From Thermosynechococcaceae cyanobacterium MS004 (GTDB taxonomy: Bacteria; Cyanobacteriota; Cyanobacteriia; Thermosynechococcales; Thermosynechococcaceae), in contig JAKRSB010000095.1 in the NCBI GenBank assembly GCA_022402525.1, positions 118,096-182,095 on the forward strand: 64,000 nt of DNA. The letters run 5' to 3'. The notes beneath the pieces were generated by a model. It searched no databases. It worked only from the letters and a program-made list of their open reading frames with translations, and was not told the origin of the DNA. This document shows, piece by piece, positions 53,183 through 62,020 of this stretch. A program made the position numbers and the translations under genes. Numbering within the stretch: position 1 is the first letter of the stretch; every line of letters starts with the position of its first letter.

Positions 53183-53434
53183 TTAAAGTCCTTTTGTAAA
53201 GTCTTCGATTTGCTGTTTTCCAGCGAAGCGATCGCTCACCAATGGAATCTCTGGGCGAGACTGATCAAAATACTGGTCGGGGCGAGGGGTGCCAAACACA
53301 TCGTAAGCAAGGCCCGTGCTGACAAAAAGCCAACCCGCAATAAACAACGCCGGAATTGTGATGCTATGGATCACCCAGTAGCGCACACTCGTCACAATAT
53401 CTGAAAATGGTCGTTCTCCAGTAGTACCAGCCAA
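53183..53434 (-). CDS. psbE: Cytochrome b559 subunit alpha (PsbE)
   Basis: This 83-residue PSII subunit carries the heme-ligand His in [20 protein letters not shown], followed by [20 protein letters not shown] and a lumenal tail. The usual [13 protein letters not shown] start is encoded by TTG (53432-53434), preceded by GGAGG eight bases upstream. It is the first gene of psbEFLJ, needed for PSII nucleation. Confidence 0.97.
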   Translation of the reverse strand: MAGTTGERPFSDIVTSVRYWVIHSITIPALFIAGWLFVSTGLAYDVFGTPRPDQYFDQSRPEIPLVSDRFAGKQQIEDFTKGL

Positions 53435-53635
53435 TTGAATTACCTCCAGTCAACACAATCAAAGTGAACGAATGCTTTTCACGAAGCTAAAGCCTAAGCC
53501 ACACTTCCCAAAAAGGCTTTATAACTGCCTACCCCTGATCATACGAAACAATTGATCATCCGATGCAATTCCGATGCAATAAAGGGCTCCACAAGTGAAG
53601 TTCTATTGCACGAACTGGTAGACAACTGTTTTGAC

Positions 53636-54619
53636 TCAGCCCACGTAGCGCAACAGCGTACCAGACTGGCCAATCACAAACCCCTGATCAGGACTCAAAA
53701 AGAGCACCCGGTACAGGTTTGAAGGGAGATCAGCAGGGCCTCTATCCTTTTGCCAAGTTTTCCCCCCATCAAAACTACAGAGCAAGTTGCCGCTCCCCCC
53801 TGCCACCCAAATTTCTTCAGGAGTACGGTACGCAAGGTCGAGCAGCCCCACACTCACAGAGCGATCCGGCGTCATCGGCTCGTCCCACTCGTTTTCGTTA
53901 TTGCTGAACTGAATTTGCCCCCCTCTTGCCAACATCCAAAGATGGCCTTCAGGGTTGAAACCCATATTTTGGACGCGACGAGAACTGTTGCGATTATGAG
54001 GATCCCAGGACGTCTCGCCGGGATGCCAGATTGAGTAAAAACTTCCCCGTGAAGAGACTGCTACATAGGTTCCATCTGGCCCTCGGCTCACGTTTCGTAG
54101 AACCCCAAAGGCTTCTTGAACCATGGCGCTCCAGTTTCGTCCATCATCTTTGGTTTGATAGATTGCCCCAACATCCGTGGTCATCTCCGCCACGCCAGGC
54201 GCATTCGCCACAATCATGGTGGGAACTCCAGGCAACTTAGCGCTGAGCGGCACCCGAGACCAAGACTTTCCGCTATCCTTGGTGTGCAGCAAGATCGAAG
54301 GCTTGCCCGTAATCCAGCCGTCATCCCCCGCAAAACTCACGGAGTCAAATCGATAGTCTGTATCGCCAAGATCCAGGGTTCGCGGCTCCCAAGATTTTCC
54401 CCCATCAAAGGTTTCCATCAGCGTTGAGCGTGTGCCCGTCAGCCAGCCATGTTCTGGAGAGGAGAAGGCGATATCCAGAATCGTGGCATTGGTGGGGATG
54501 GACACCAGTTCCCAAGGACTACTTTCCAGGGAGGGAAGAAAAGAGCAAGAAGTACAAAATACAATCAGCGCACAGCCAATCAAAAACTGGCGAAGTGCTT
54601 TGGGCAGCGAGCAAATCAT
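53636..54619 (-). CDS. ycf48: Photosystem II assembly factor Ycf48
   Basis: This assembly factor binds early D1 intermediates on the lumenal side. The 327-residue precursor has a lipoprotein signal (QFLIGCALIVFCTSCSF, lipobox Cys25), and a seven-bladed beta-propeller with repeated W-x-GG-S/D words: HGWLTGTRSTLMETFDGGKS, DDGWITGKPSILLHTKDSGK, EEIWVAGGSGNLLCSFDGGK and DQGFVIGQSGTLLRYVG. It lies between rubA and psbE, the conserved cyanobacterial order. Confidence 0.95.
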   Translation of the reverse strand: MICSLPKALRQFLIGCALIVFCTSCSFLPSLESSPWELVSIPTNATILDIAFSSPEHGWLTGTRSTLMETFDGGKSWEPRTLDLGDTDYRFDSVSFAGDDGWITGKPSILLHTKDSGKSWSRVPLSAKLPGVPTMIVANAPGVAEMTTDVGAIYQTKDDGRNWSAMVQEAFGVLRNVSRGPDGTYVAVSSRGSFYSIWHPGETSWDPHNRNSSRRVQNMGFNPEGHLWMLARGGQIQFSNNENEWDEPMTPDRSVSVGLLDLAYRTPEEIWVAGGSGNLLCSFDGGKTWQKDRGPADLPSNLYRVLFLSPDQGFVIGQSGTLLRYVG

Positions 54620-54904
54620 AGTTACAAGACGTTAAGTCACAAGACAATAAATACAAGATTTCTATCTGGAATAAAGGCAGATCTGGAGACAAGATGACCT
54701 CTTGGCTGCCAACGCAATCATCAAAGGACGCCCCGTGAGTATTAGGCAGACTCAGATATTAGGTAGACTCAGATGAGGCAAACTTAGAAAAAGGCAAGAC
54801 TTGTTCAGCAGAGTGTCCAGTGCTTTGTCTTTTTTTAAGTCTGATATCCCAATCTGCTACTCCTAACTCAAGGCGGCTAGAAGCCTTTTAAGGTTCAATA
54901 TTCG

Positions 54905-55240
54905 TCAACCTAGTCCGTAAAAACTCAGCAGAATCAGGACAAATAAACCGAGAACTCCAAAAATGAGCAGGTTTTTTTGGCCGGGGGGCAGAGCATTAAC
55001 GCCAATACCGTAGCCTAGGTTTTCTTTAAACCCAGAAGGAGAACCCACTGGCCCAATATTGGCAAACTGAGACTGAGATGCGCTGCAAATGGGGCAGCCC
55101 CAGCCTGTCGGTAAGTCCTGAAAAGCTGTGCCAGCGGAAACGCGGCGACCGTCATCTCCCTTGTCTGGCTCGTAAATATAGCCACAAGAACGGCATTCAT
55201 AGCGATCTAGGGGTTCGGACAAAAGCGTCTCGGAGGACAT
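54905..55240 (-). CDS. rubA: Membrane-anchored rubredoxin RubA
   Basis: RubA is needed for photosystem assembly in oxygenic phototrophs. The 111-residue protein carries an N-terminal rubredoxin domain, YECRSCGYIYEPDKGDDGRR and GWGCPICSASQSQF (two CxxC iron knuckles), then a linker and a C-terminal transmembrane helix (KNLLIFGVLGLFVLILLSFY). Position upstream of ycf48-psbEFLJ is as in most cyanobacteria. It is divergent from petM. Confidence 0.95.
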   Translation of the reverse strand: MSSETLLSEPLDRYECRSCGYIYEPDKGDDGRRVSAGTAFQDLPTGWGCPICSASQSQFANIGPVGSPSGFKENLGYGIGVNALPPGQKNLLIFGVLGLFVLILLSFYGLG

Positions 55241-55535
55241 ACGTTCAGGGGAAAAAGGTTTCTTAAAACAGTGTAAATTATTATGACATGAAAGCCTGAC
55301 CCCTTCGTGAGGTTAACGGGATTTTGGATAGCCCTGCTTGACGGCTGCTTCATGGCTGGTGCTAGTGACCCAATTCCCCTCAGCATTTTGATTCACGAGA
55401 CCTTGTGCTCTATGCTGGAAGGAGACTCAGCCGCTAGACAAACGGGAAGAAGACAAAATTTAGAAAGTCTTCCCCCCGCTTTAGGCAATAACTTAGGCAA
55501 TTACTTAACTATCTAAACCTTGGAGCAAAGCCATT

Positions 55536-55640
55536 ATGGGCGGAGAGATTTTTAATGCAGCTATCTTGTGCTTTACCCTAGTGCCCATTGGGCTAGGGCT
55601 AGGCTATCTTTTGCTTAAGCTTACTCCGGAAGAAGATTAA
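55536..55640 (+). CDS. petM: Cytochrome b6f complex subunit VII (PetM)
   Basis: This 34-residue single-helix protein reads [20 protein letters not shown] then [14 protein letters not shown]. The GEIFNAAxLxFxL opening and LLLKL with acidic tail match cyanobacterial PetM rather than PetL or PetN. GGAGCAAAG about 8 bases upstream of ATG 55536 acts as RBS. It is divergent from rubA and read toward cobI. Confidence 0.82.
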   Translation: MGGEIFNAAILCFTLVPIGLGLGYLLLKLTPEED

Positions 55641-55720
55641 GGTCAGAAGACTAGATATTAAGCCAAGGTATTAAGTCAAGAAGACTGAGTAAGGAGACTA
55701 TCCAAACTCCTACCAAATTC

Positions 55721-56431
55721 CTAGTCGGTCGGCTGCCACTGGCTAGGAATTGAAATCAGGGCAAAGTAGGGGACGGTCTTGGGGTCGACCTCGCTGATGG
55801 GCACAATTCGCTGATTGGGCATTGTAGCGCGTTCGATGTAGTTAGCGCGCTCTGCTAGACCTAGCTTTTGTAAAACCTCATACACTTTAGAAAAGTGATG
55901 GCCCAGCTTTAGAATGACGGCTGCATCTGCCACAGCAAGCCGTTCAGCTAGTACTTCGGCCGGCAAAATGGCAGGCAGCACCATAAACACATCATTTCGA
56001 TAGGTGAGTGGGGTGCCAAGTACGGCAGCATGAGCCATGACGCAGGAAACGCCGGGCACAACCTCTGTGGGGTAGCGATCGCACAGGCGCGTATAGAGAT
56101 ACATAAAAGTGCCGTAGAAAAACGGATCGCCCTCGCAGAGTACGACTACATCTTGTCCAGCCTCTAGGTGCGCGGAGATGGTTTCGGCGGCTTTGTCATA
56201 AAAGGGCTGGGAAGACTGGTTGAGCTTAAAGGGATACCAGAGCGGCACTTCAACCTGCTCGGCTCGGAGATATCCCGCTACGATTGATCGCGATAGGCTC
56301 TTGCCGCCATCAGAGACGGGATAGGCGACTACTGGAGCGGACTGAAGCAGTCGCAGGGCTTTAAGGGTCAAAAGTTCTGGATCGCCGGAGCCTAGGCCGA
56401 TGCCGTACAGTTTCCCGATAGATTTCGTCAT
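55721..56431 (-). CDS. cobI: Precorrin-2 C20-methyltransferase
   Basis: This SAM-dependent enzyme methylates C20 of precorrin-2 in the cobalamin pathway. The 236 residues show GKLYGIGLGSGDPELLTLKA at the start, DVVVLCEGDPFFYGTFMYLY and VPGVSCVMAHAAVLGTPLTY, all hallmarks of the tetrapyrrole methylase fold of CobI/CbiL. It overlaps cobH by four bases (ATGA), consistent with coupled translation. Confidence 0.94.
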   Translation of the reverse strand: MTKSIGKLYGIGLGSGDPELLTLKALRLLQSAPVVAYPVSDGGKSLSRSIVAGYLRAEQVEVPLWYPFKLNQSSQPFYDKAAETISAHLEAGQDVVVLCEGDPFFYGTFMYLYTRLCDRYPTEVVPGVSCVMAHAAVLGTPLTYRNDVFMVLPAILPAEVLAERLAVADAAVILKLGHHFSKVYEVLQKLGLAERANYIERATMPNQRIVPISEVDPKTVPYFALISIPSQWQPTD

Positions 56432-57057
56432 ATTTCTTCCTCTTTTGCTAAAGCATTGATGGCTGCTGCTGCGATCGCGCTACCGCCGCGACGACCGTGC
56501 AGGGTAATAAAGGGAACCCCTCGGCTATTTTCAGCCAAAGCTGCTTTTGACTCTGCTGCGCCCACAAAGCCCACGGGGAACCCCAGAATCAGCGCAGGCT
56601 TCTGGATTCCTTCATCCAGCAGCTCCAGTAGGCGAAACAGCGCCGTTGGGGCATTGCCGATCGCCACGATCGCCCCTTCTAAATAGGGAATCCAGAGGTC
56701 GAGGGCCGCAGCAGAGCGCGTATTGCCGATGCGCTGAGCTAACGCCGGAACTTCTGGTGAATTGAGGGTACAAATGACCGCGTTGTTGGCAGGCAGACGC
56801 TTGCGGGTAACGCCCTCTGCAACCATTTGGGCATCGCAAAGAACTGCGCCGCCGGACTTGAGCGCTGCTCGACCAATGGCTCCAGCCTGGGGAGATGCTG
56901 CTAAATCGGAGACAATATCCGGCATTCCACAGGTATGAATCAGCCGCACGGCCACGGAAACCAGATCGGGAGGAAGTCCTGCTAGGTCAGACTCAGCCCG
57001 AATCATTGCAAAGGACTTGCGGTAGATTTCGTTGCCGTCTCGAATGTAGTCAAGCAT
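56428..57057 (-). CDS. cobH: Precorrin-8X methylmutase
   Basis: This enzyme shifts a methyl group from C11 to C12 to form hydrogenobyrinate. The 209 residues have AVRLIHTCGMPDIVSDLAAS (catalytic His) , GAVLCDAQMVAEGVTRKRLP and ILGFPVGFVGAAESKAALAE, then FITLHGRRGGSAIAAAAINAL. It overlaps cobG by eight bases. The name cbiC is used for anaerobic versions. Confidence 0.94.
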   Translation of the reverse strand: MLDYIRDGNEIYRKSFAMIRAESDLAGLPPDLVSVAVRLIHTCGMPDIVSDLAASPQAGAIGRAALKSGGAVLCDAQMVAEGVTRKRLPANNAVICTLNSPEVPALAQRIGNTRSAAALDLWIPYLEGAIVAIGNAPTALFRLLELLDEGIQKPALILGFPVGFVGAAESKAALAENSRGVPFITLHGRRGGSAIAAAAINALAKEEEI

Positions 57058-58600
57058 GGGTTGACCTCTCGCTGAGGATCATCCAGTCCCGTAGCTGGGT
57101 GATCGCCCCGTCGTTAACGAAGGCTCGAAAGGACTGGGCAGAATTCCGTCTCTGACGATAAATTTTCAAGAGCTTTAAAATCTGGTTCGGGACTTCCTCA
57201 GGCGTTAAGTCTGAGGTGAGGAGTTTGCCAAAAGATAGGGGCTGATCCGACCGTTCTGCGGAGAGGGGCTGGCGATCGCCAACGAATAGGCGATAGGCGG
57301 TTTTACCCTCGGCCTGTATCCCCACTAAGGTAATATCGCTGTCCTGGTGATGGGCACAGGATTTAGAGCAGCCGCTGAGGTGAAGGGTGATGGGTTGCTT
57401 AAGATCAAGCTCTAAGTCAAAGTCTAAATTTTGAGTAATGGCCTGGGCGATCGCCCTAGCGTCGGCCTGGGTATCAGTGGCAGAAGATGCGCAGCCTGTA
57501 CTGCCAGAGCAGGCGATGAGTCCCCCCCAAATGCTATTGGAGTTGCTGTCTAAGCCTAACTGGGCGATCGCCTTTTGCACTGCTGGAAGGTTTTGCTCAG
57601 CAATATCGCTCAGAATCAGGTTCCGCCAAGGGGTTAGGCGCAGTGTGCCGCTCCCGTAGGATTCGCTCAGGGTGCAGAGTTGTTGAAGCTGGCCTGGGTT
57701 GAGCCGTCCCAAGGGAAGCGCAATGCCCACATAGTATAGGCCGGACTGGCGCTGGGGATGGACACCTAAATGATGGAAAGAGGAGTCTTGTTGGGGAAGC
57801 TGGTTTGGGGTGCAGAGCTGCCAAGAAAAGGAAAGACGCTGTTGAAGTTCCCCTAAAAAGCGCTCGACCCCCATAAAGTTCAGCACTTCTCGTAAGCGGG
57901 GCTTAGCCCTAGAAAAGTGCTGGGGGTTCTCTAGAGATTTTTCTAGGTAAACCTGCGCGATCGCCATGATGAAGGGTTGGCATTGTTCATACTGAAGGAA
58001 CGGAGTCTTAGGAAGGCTGACGCCACGGAACTGCACCGCAAACCTCATTTCTGAGTTGCTTGGGTCGGTACTGGGGGCGAAGGCGCTTACCACTAAATCA
58101 TTGGGCTGGCGGGCAATCGTGGTTTGTTCGCCGCCATCAATGCCGATGCTAAATTTGGCAGAGAGGCTGGCGAGGTGGAGCTGACGAGAGAGCCCTGCAT
58201 TCAAGGCCCCTACGAGGGGGCGAGTATCTACAAGCTGCTTGGGGTCGATGCCTGCGGTGGGGCTAGCCATAATGTTCCGGAGGTGATCAACCTCTGGCGT
58301 AGGGGCAGCAAGCCCAGCGAGCTGAAGCTGCCTCAGCAGTTCGAGAGGCATGGTTTGCTGTAGCCCACGAATTTGGAAATTAGCGCGATTGGTGATTTCA
58401 AGGGAACCCTGTAGGCGATCGCTGATTTCGGTAACCACACGACCCTGGGCAGCGGTGAGAACCCCCCCCGGCACTCGAATTCGGGTCAAGACGCCATCCT
58501 GCGCCAGGGTAGGGCAAAAGAGCCCTGGACATCCTCCAGGGGAAAGAACCACAGACGAAGCGGAGGGCGTAGTAAAGACAGGCGATCGCGGCGCAGGCAA
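57050..58600 (-). CDS. cobG: Precorrin-3B synthase
   Basis: This siroheme/Fe4S4 monooxygenase is of the aerobic cobalamin route, related to nitrite/sulfite reductases. The 516-residue protein has CPGLFCPTLAQDGVLTRIRV near the start and a C-terminal cofactor site with ACSGSTGCASSATDTQADAR and LSGCSKSCAHHQDSDITLVG (Cys-x5-Cys and Cys-x3-Cys). The start is TTG 58600, with GGGGAAGGA about 10 bases upstream. cobG presence implies an oxygen-dependent branch. Confidence 0.9.
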   Translation of the reverse strand: MPAPRSPVFTTPSASSVVLSPGGCPGLFCPTLAQDGVLTRIRVPGGVLTAAQGRVVTEISDRLQGSLEITNRANFQIRGLQQTMPLELLRQLQLAGLAAPTPEVDHLRNIMASPTAGIDPKQLVDTRPLVGALNAGLSRQLHLASLSAKFSIGIDGGEQTTIARQPNDLVVSAFAPSTDPSNSEMRFAVQFRGVSLPKTPFLQYEQCQPFIMAIAQVYLEKSLENPQHFSRAKPRLREVLNFMGVERFLGELQQRLSFSWQLCTPNQLPQQDSSFHHLGVHPQRQSGLYYVGIALPLGRLNPGQLQQLCTLSESYGSGTLRLTPWRNLILSDIAEQNLPAVQKAIAQLGLDSNSNSIWGGLIACSGSTGCASSATDTQADARAIAQAITQNLDFDLELDLKQPITLHLSGCSKSCAHHQDSDITLVGIQAEGKTAYRLFVGDRQPLSAERSDQPLSFGKLLTSDLTPEEVPNQILKLLKIYRQRRNSAQSFRAFVNDGAITQLRDWMILSERSTHA

Positions 58601-58619
58601 AATATCTAAATCCTTCCCC

Positions 58620-58775
58620 GTGCAGCGCAGGGATTACAAGGTAGGTGTAGCGTTACACCCCTAAGCTGGCATTCTGACTGAGGGCAAGACCCTTTTACAG
58701 TTGCGGCACAGTCCTGGGATTTCACCAGAGTTTCCCAGCTTTTAGGTTTTCAAAGACTACCATGTTGCAGCGTTT
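58620..58775 (-). ncRNA. Cobalamin (B12) riboswitch upstream of cobG
   Basis: On the minus strand the leader reads CTGGGAAACTCTGGTGAAAT, then CCCAGGACTGTGCCGCAACTG and, further on, CAGTCAGAATGCCAGC: the B12-box core of adenosylcobalamin riboswitches (GGGAAxxxGGTG..., CCGCAACTGT, B12-box GAATGCC). A GTGTA/TACAC hairpin (58644-58658) follows before the RBS and could be the expression platform, hiding the start region. It is placed directly before cobG, so B12 feedback repression of cobGHI is expected. Confidence 0.88.
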
Positions 58776-58868
58776 GGAGGCAGACTGAGAGGCGCTTTCA
58801 CAATCAATGTTTACGCCTTGTGATGTTTACGCTTCAAGTGCCGCCCATCGCCCGACCCATCTCAACCT

Positions 58869-59339
58869 CTATCGATTCAGGCGGCAGCGGCCTGCTTTGA
58901 GGTCAAGCTGGACTTGGCGTTCGGCCACAATGGTTTCTAGTGACGGCCTCCCCGTGAGGAAAAACCGCAGTGTTGCCCAGACCCGATAGAGCTGGTCTGC
59001 GATCGCCCCGATGAGCGGCCACTGGGTTGCGGCATAGACCCAGCCCATCCCTAGCTCTTCATAGATACGCCGGAACACCGCCACATCTCGCAGAATTGAC
59101 CCGTCCGGCAGCAGCGCATGAATCCGGCCCATGGCCTCGGCAAACTCAATGCCTCCATGATCTGCTGGGTCATAGTCTAAATCTGCAATATCGATAAAGG
59201 CCACAATGCCTCGGCCTGCGTCTCGCTTTTGCAAAAACCGGACTTCCCGGAGGCAGAGTGGACACTGCCCGTCATAGAGCAGCTTGATTTTCCAGGGAGC
59301 GATCGCCGATTGGGGTGAAATCGTTTCAGAGGAAAGCAT
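58869..59339 (-). CDS. DCC-family thiol-disulfide oxidoreductase-like protein (DUF393)
   Basis: This 156-residue protein begins its domain with IKLLYDGQCPLCLREVRFLQ, the DxxCxxC motif that names the family, and continues FIDIADLDYDPADHGGIEFA, RIHALLPDGSILRDVAVFRR, IYEELGMGWVYAATQWPLIG. The fold is thioredoxin-like and redox activity is plausible; the client is unknown. It is divergent from the next gene. Confidence 0.85.
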   Translation of the reverse strand: MLSSETISPQSAIAPWKIKLLYDGQCPLCLREVRFLQKRDAGRGIVAFIDIADLDYDPADHGGIEFAEAMGRIHALLPDGSILRDVAVFRRIYEELGMGWVYAATQWPLIGAIADQLYRVWATLRFFLTGRPSLETIVAERQVQLDLKAGRCRLNR

Positions 59340-59614
59340 AGGATTCTTAGAAGGTTTGGGTGCGTTTTGGGTTGAGGCGTGTTGAATGGAGATGAGGGTT
59401 TAGAAAAAGGTCTTTCTACCTTAACGCTGAGAAACGCCTGAGAAACGCATGATTTTTGGGTGCAAAATTTCTGGGCTGAAACGAGTCTGAGCGATCGCTG
59501 TGAGTTCCTGTAGTGAAATACACTGGGGAGGCACTGGGGAGGTACTGGGGAGAGGCAACTGCATCTACAGGCAGACAACGATCCGCTCCTTCCCGCCACA
59601 ATCAACATCAGGTT

Positions 59615-59947
59615 ATGGAAGATCTATCCCTAGAAGCCCTTCAGGAAGAATTAGATCAGCTGCACCATGAGAATGAGCTTCTGCTAGGGCTAATGGCTGG
59701 CGGCTACGCCTACTTTTTACGTCAGCTAATGGTTGGGCAGCACTCTCCCAGTGGTTTGTCTGCTGAAGCCTGCCAACAAACCATTAGAGATGCTCTGCGA
59801 CGAGTTCAGTCTACACAAGTGCGTTTTGGGTATGAGTACCTGGCTGAAATTGAAGCGGTTCTGAATCGGATGTCTCAAACAATTCCGCTTTCGTCATACC
59901 TAACCCCCGAAGCCCCACCAATCGATAGGCTAAATAAAGAGGCATAG
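59615..59947 (+). CDS. Hypothetical helical protein
   Basis: This 110-residue soluble protein has MEDLSLEALQEELDQLHHEN (coiled-coil-like) and LLLGLMAGGYAYFLRQLMVG, then EACQQTIRDALRRVQSTQVR and YEYLAEIEAVLNRMSQTIPL. ATG 59615 is chosen because the part before it, back to 59513, is low-complexity GGGGAGG repeat. I do not recognise the family. Confidence 0.55.
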   Translation: MEDLSLEALQEELDQLHHENELLLGLMAGGYAYFLRQLMVGQHSPSGLSAEACQQTIRDALRRVQSTQVRFGYEYLAEIEAVLNRMSQTIPLSSYLTPEAPPIDRLNKEA

Positions 59948-60373
59948 AACGAGTTGATGAACTCGCACAGGTTGATCTCGCTTTTGTCGCTGCGGTGAGC
60001 TGCCAAGCACAAGTTTTATGCAGTCAGCTAGGGGACACACAGACATTTAGACACAGACATTTAGACGCAGACATTTAGTTAGATATAGCCAATTGGATAT
60101 AGGCAATCATGCAACAATGAGCAGGCGGGGAGCAGGGCGGCAGGAAGCAGGGCGGCGGCAATAAAACGTACAGCTTTATAAGAAGCCTTAACGCCCTATT
60201 GCTCAAAAGTTTATTAGTTTATTGCTCACGAGCCTGAACTTGAACGGCTGATTTGAACTTGAGCTTGATGCATCGCTACAGTTCTGTCTGAAATGTTGAA
60301 TTAGCAATATCGTCCATATCAAAACTGCTTAACCACAAAACCGCTGAACCATAAACTTAACCATAAAACTGAA
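59948..60373. repeat. Intergenic region with three 14-bp copies
   Basis: The 14-bp unit ACACAGACATTTAG occurs at 60037-60050 and 60051-60064, with a one-base variant at 60065-60078. A GCAGG-rich purine tract (60120-60160) follows. AACCATAAA words just upstream of rdgB also repeat. No ORF or RNA gene supported. Confidence 0.75.
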
Positions 60374-60946
60374 ATGCTCCTGGTTATTGCTACGCAAAAT
60401 TCTGGCAAGCTGAAGGAATTTCAGCATCACCTTGAAGGGCTGCCGTGGACGCTAGACCTGATGCCTCAAGACCTTGAGATTGAAGAAACAGGACAAACCT
60501 TTCTCGAAAATGCCTGTATCAAGGCTTCTCAAGTGGCAAAACAGCTCGGTCAATGGGCGATCGCCGATGATTCTGGTCTAGCCGTTGATGCCCTCCAGGG
60601 AGCCCCTGGCGTTTACTCCGCACGCTATGGCACAGATGATCTTGACCGCATCGCTCGTTTGTTGCGGGAGCTAGGTGATACTCCCAAGCGCACCGCTCAG
60701 TTTGTTTGCGCGATCGCCCTAGCCAGACCGGACGGTGAGATTGCTTGTCATGCAGAGGGCGTTTGTGCTGGCGAAATTTTGTACGATTCTCAAGGTGAGG
60801 GTGGCTTTGGCTACGACCCCATTTTCTATGTGCCTGCTGCCCACCTAACCTTTGCCGAAATGACCAAAGATCAAAAGCGCGCCATCAGCCATCGAGGAAA
60901 AGCGATCGCCGCACTCCTGCCGCAGCTTCAATCCTTAGCCATCTAA
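60374..60946 (+). CDS. rdgB: XTP/dITP diphosphatase (RdgB/HAM1)
   Basis: It hydrolyses non-canonical purine nucleotides (ITP, XTP, dITP) to keep them out of DNA. The 190-residue enzyme begins LLVIATQNSGKLKEFQHHLE and has ETGQTFLENACIKASQVAKQ, IADDSGLAVDALQGAPGVYS, GEGGFGYDPIFYVPA and FAEMTKDQKRAISHRGKA, matching all family boxes. Confidence 0.95.
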   Translation: MLLVIATQNSGKLKEFQHHLEGLPWTLDLMPQDLEIEETGQTFLENACIKASQVAKQLGQWAIADDSGLAVDALQGAPGVYSARYGTDDLDRIARLLRELGDTPKRTAQFVCAIALARPDGEIACHAEGVCAGEILYDSQGEGGFGYDPIFYVPAAHLTFAEMTKDQKRAISHRGKAIAALLPQLQSLAI

Positions 60947-61014
60947 ACTAAGCTTAGAAGTGGGCTATTCTTTACCGAGCACTCTGCCCCTGGAATCCAT
61001 AAGGAGTCACACAC

Positions 61015-61794
61015 TTGGTTAGTCAAACCCTCCGCGAATCTCACTATCTCGAATTACCCCAGCTGAATGAATTGCCCCAGCTAAACGAAACACTTCAGCA
61101 AGCTGACGCCACTGAAATTATTGAATGGACTGCTCAAACCTTTGGCGACGGACTGGTGATGAGCACCAGCTTTGGCATCCAGGCGGCGGTGATGCTGCAT
61201 CTGGTGACCCGCATTGTCCCTGATATTCCCGTCATCTGGGTGGATACTGGCTACCTTCCTCCAGCCACCTATCGCTTCGCGGAGCAGCTCATTACTGATC
61301 TAAACCTCAACATTAAGGTCTATCAGTCTCCCATTAGCCCTGCCCGAATGGAAGCGACAGTAGGACGTCTCTGGCAGCAGGAAGATGTAGACTCCTTTAA
61401 CCGCTACGACCAAATGCGGAAGGTAGAGCCCATGCAGCGGGCGCTTAAAGAATTAGGCGCAACGGTCTGGTTTGCCGGACTGCGATCGCAGCAGACCAAT
61501 CATCGCAAAACCCTGTCCGTCATCGAACGCCAGGGTGAGCTTTATAAAGTCCTGCCGATTCTCAACTGGACCTCAGACGATGTGCATCAATACCTCCAGA
61601 CGCACAACCTGCCCTACCATCCCCTCAAAGCAAACGGCTATGCTACCGTGGGCGATTGGCACTCCAGCCGCCCCATGACCGATCAAGACGAACACGAGCG
61701 CCAGACACGATTCCAGGGCATGAAGCAGGAGTGTGGTCTCCATCTGCCGACTACCATGAGCGAAGAGAAGAGTCTAGATTCCAGCTCTCTCTAG
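61015..61794 (+). CDS. cysH: Phosphoadenosine phosphosulfate reductase
   Basis: It reduces PAPS to sulfite with thioredoxin in assimilatory sulfur metabolism. The 259-residue protein has the PP-loop-like region [60 protein letters not shown] and the C-terminal catalytic Cys in KQECGLHLP. The CC-CxxC iron-sulfur motif of APS reductases is absent, which supports PAPS use. The start is TTG 61015, with AAGGAG eight bases upstream. N-terminal [11 protein letters not shown] is a small in-frame duplication. Confidence 0.93.
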   Translation: MVSQTLRESHYLELPQLNELPQLNETLQQADATEIIEWTAQTFGDGLVMSTSFGIQAAVMLHLVTRIVPDIPVIWVDTGYLPPATYRFAEQLITDLNLNIKVYQSPISPARMEATVGRLWQQEDVDSFNRYDQMRKVEPMQRALKELGATVWFAGLRSQQTNHRKTLSVIERQGELYKVLPILNWTSDDVHQYLQTHNLPYHPLKANGYATVGDWHSSRPMTDQDEHERQTRFQGMKQECGLHLPTTMSEEKSLDSSSL

Positions 61795-62020
61795 GTTCAA
61801 GCGCTCTAGATTCAAGTCTCTTCTGTCTGCATTGGGTTTTGTTTACTTGTGGAGTTGTGGATCTTTCGAAATTAGCGGCAAGCCCCAAGAAACAGACCAA
61901 AAAATCATTGAAGTCTTTTCAATTCAAGCGCGAGGTCAATTCAAGCGCGAAGCCAAGCGCTCCAGAATCCAGGCATAATGGAGAATACTTCTCAAATCAT
62001 TCTCCTAAGAGGGCTGCAGT

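Noticed and set aside
55307..55516. 69-residue forward ORF upstream of petM
   Set aside because: Lies in the rubA/petM divergent gap, random-looking composition, no clear RBS; probably leader sequence.
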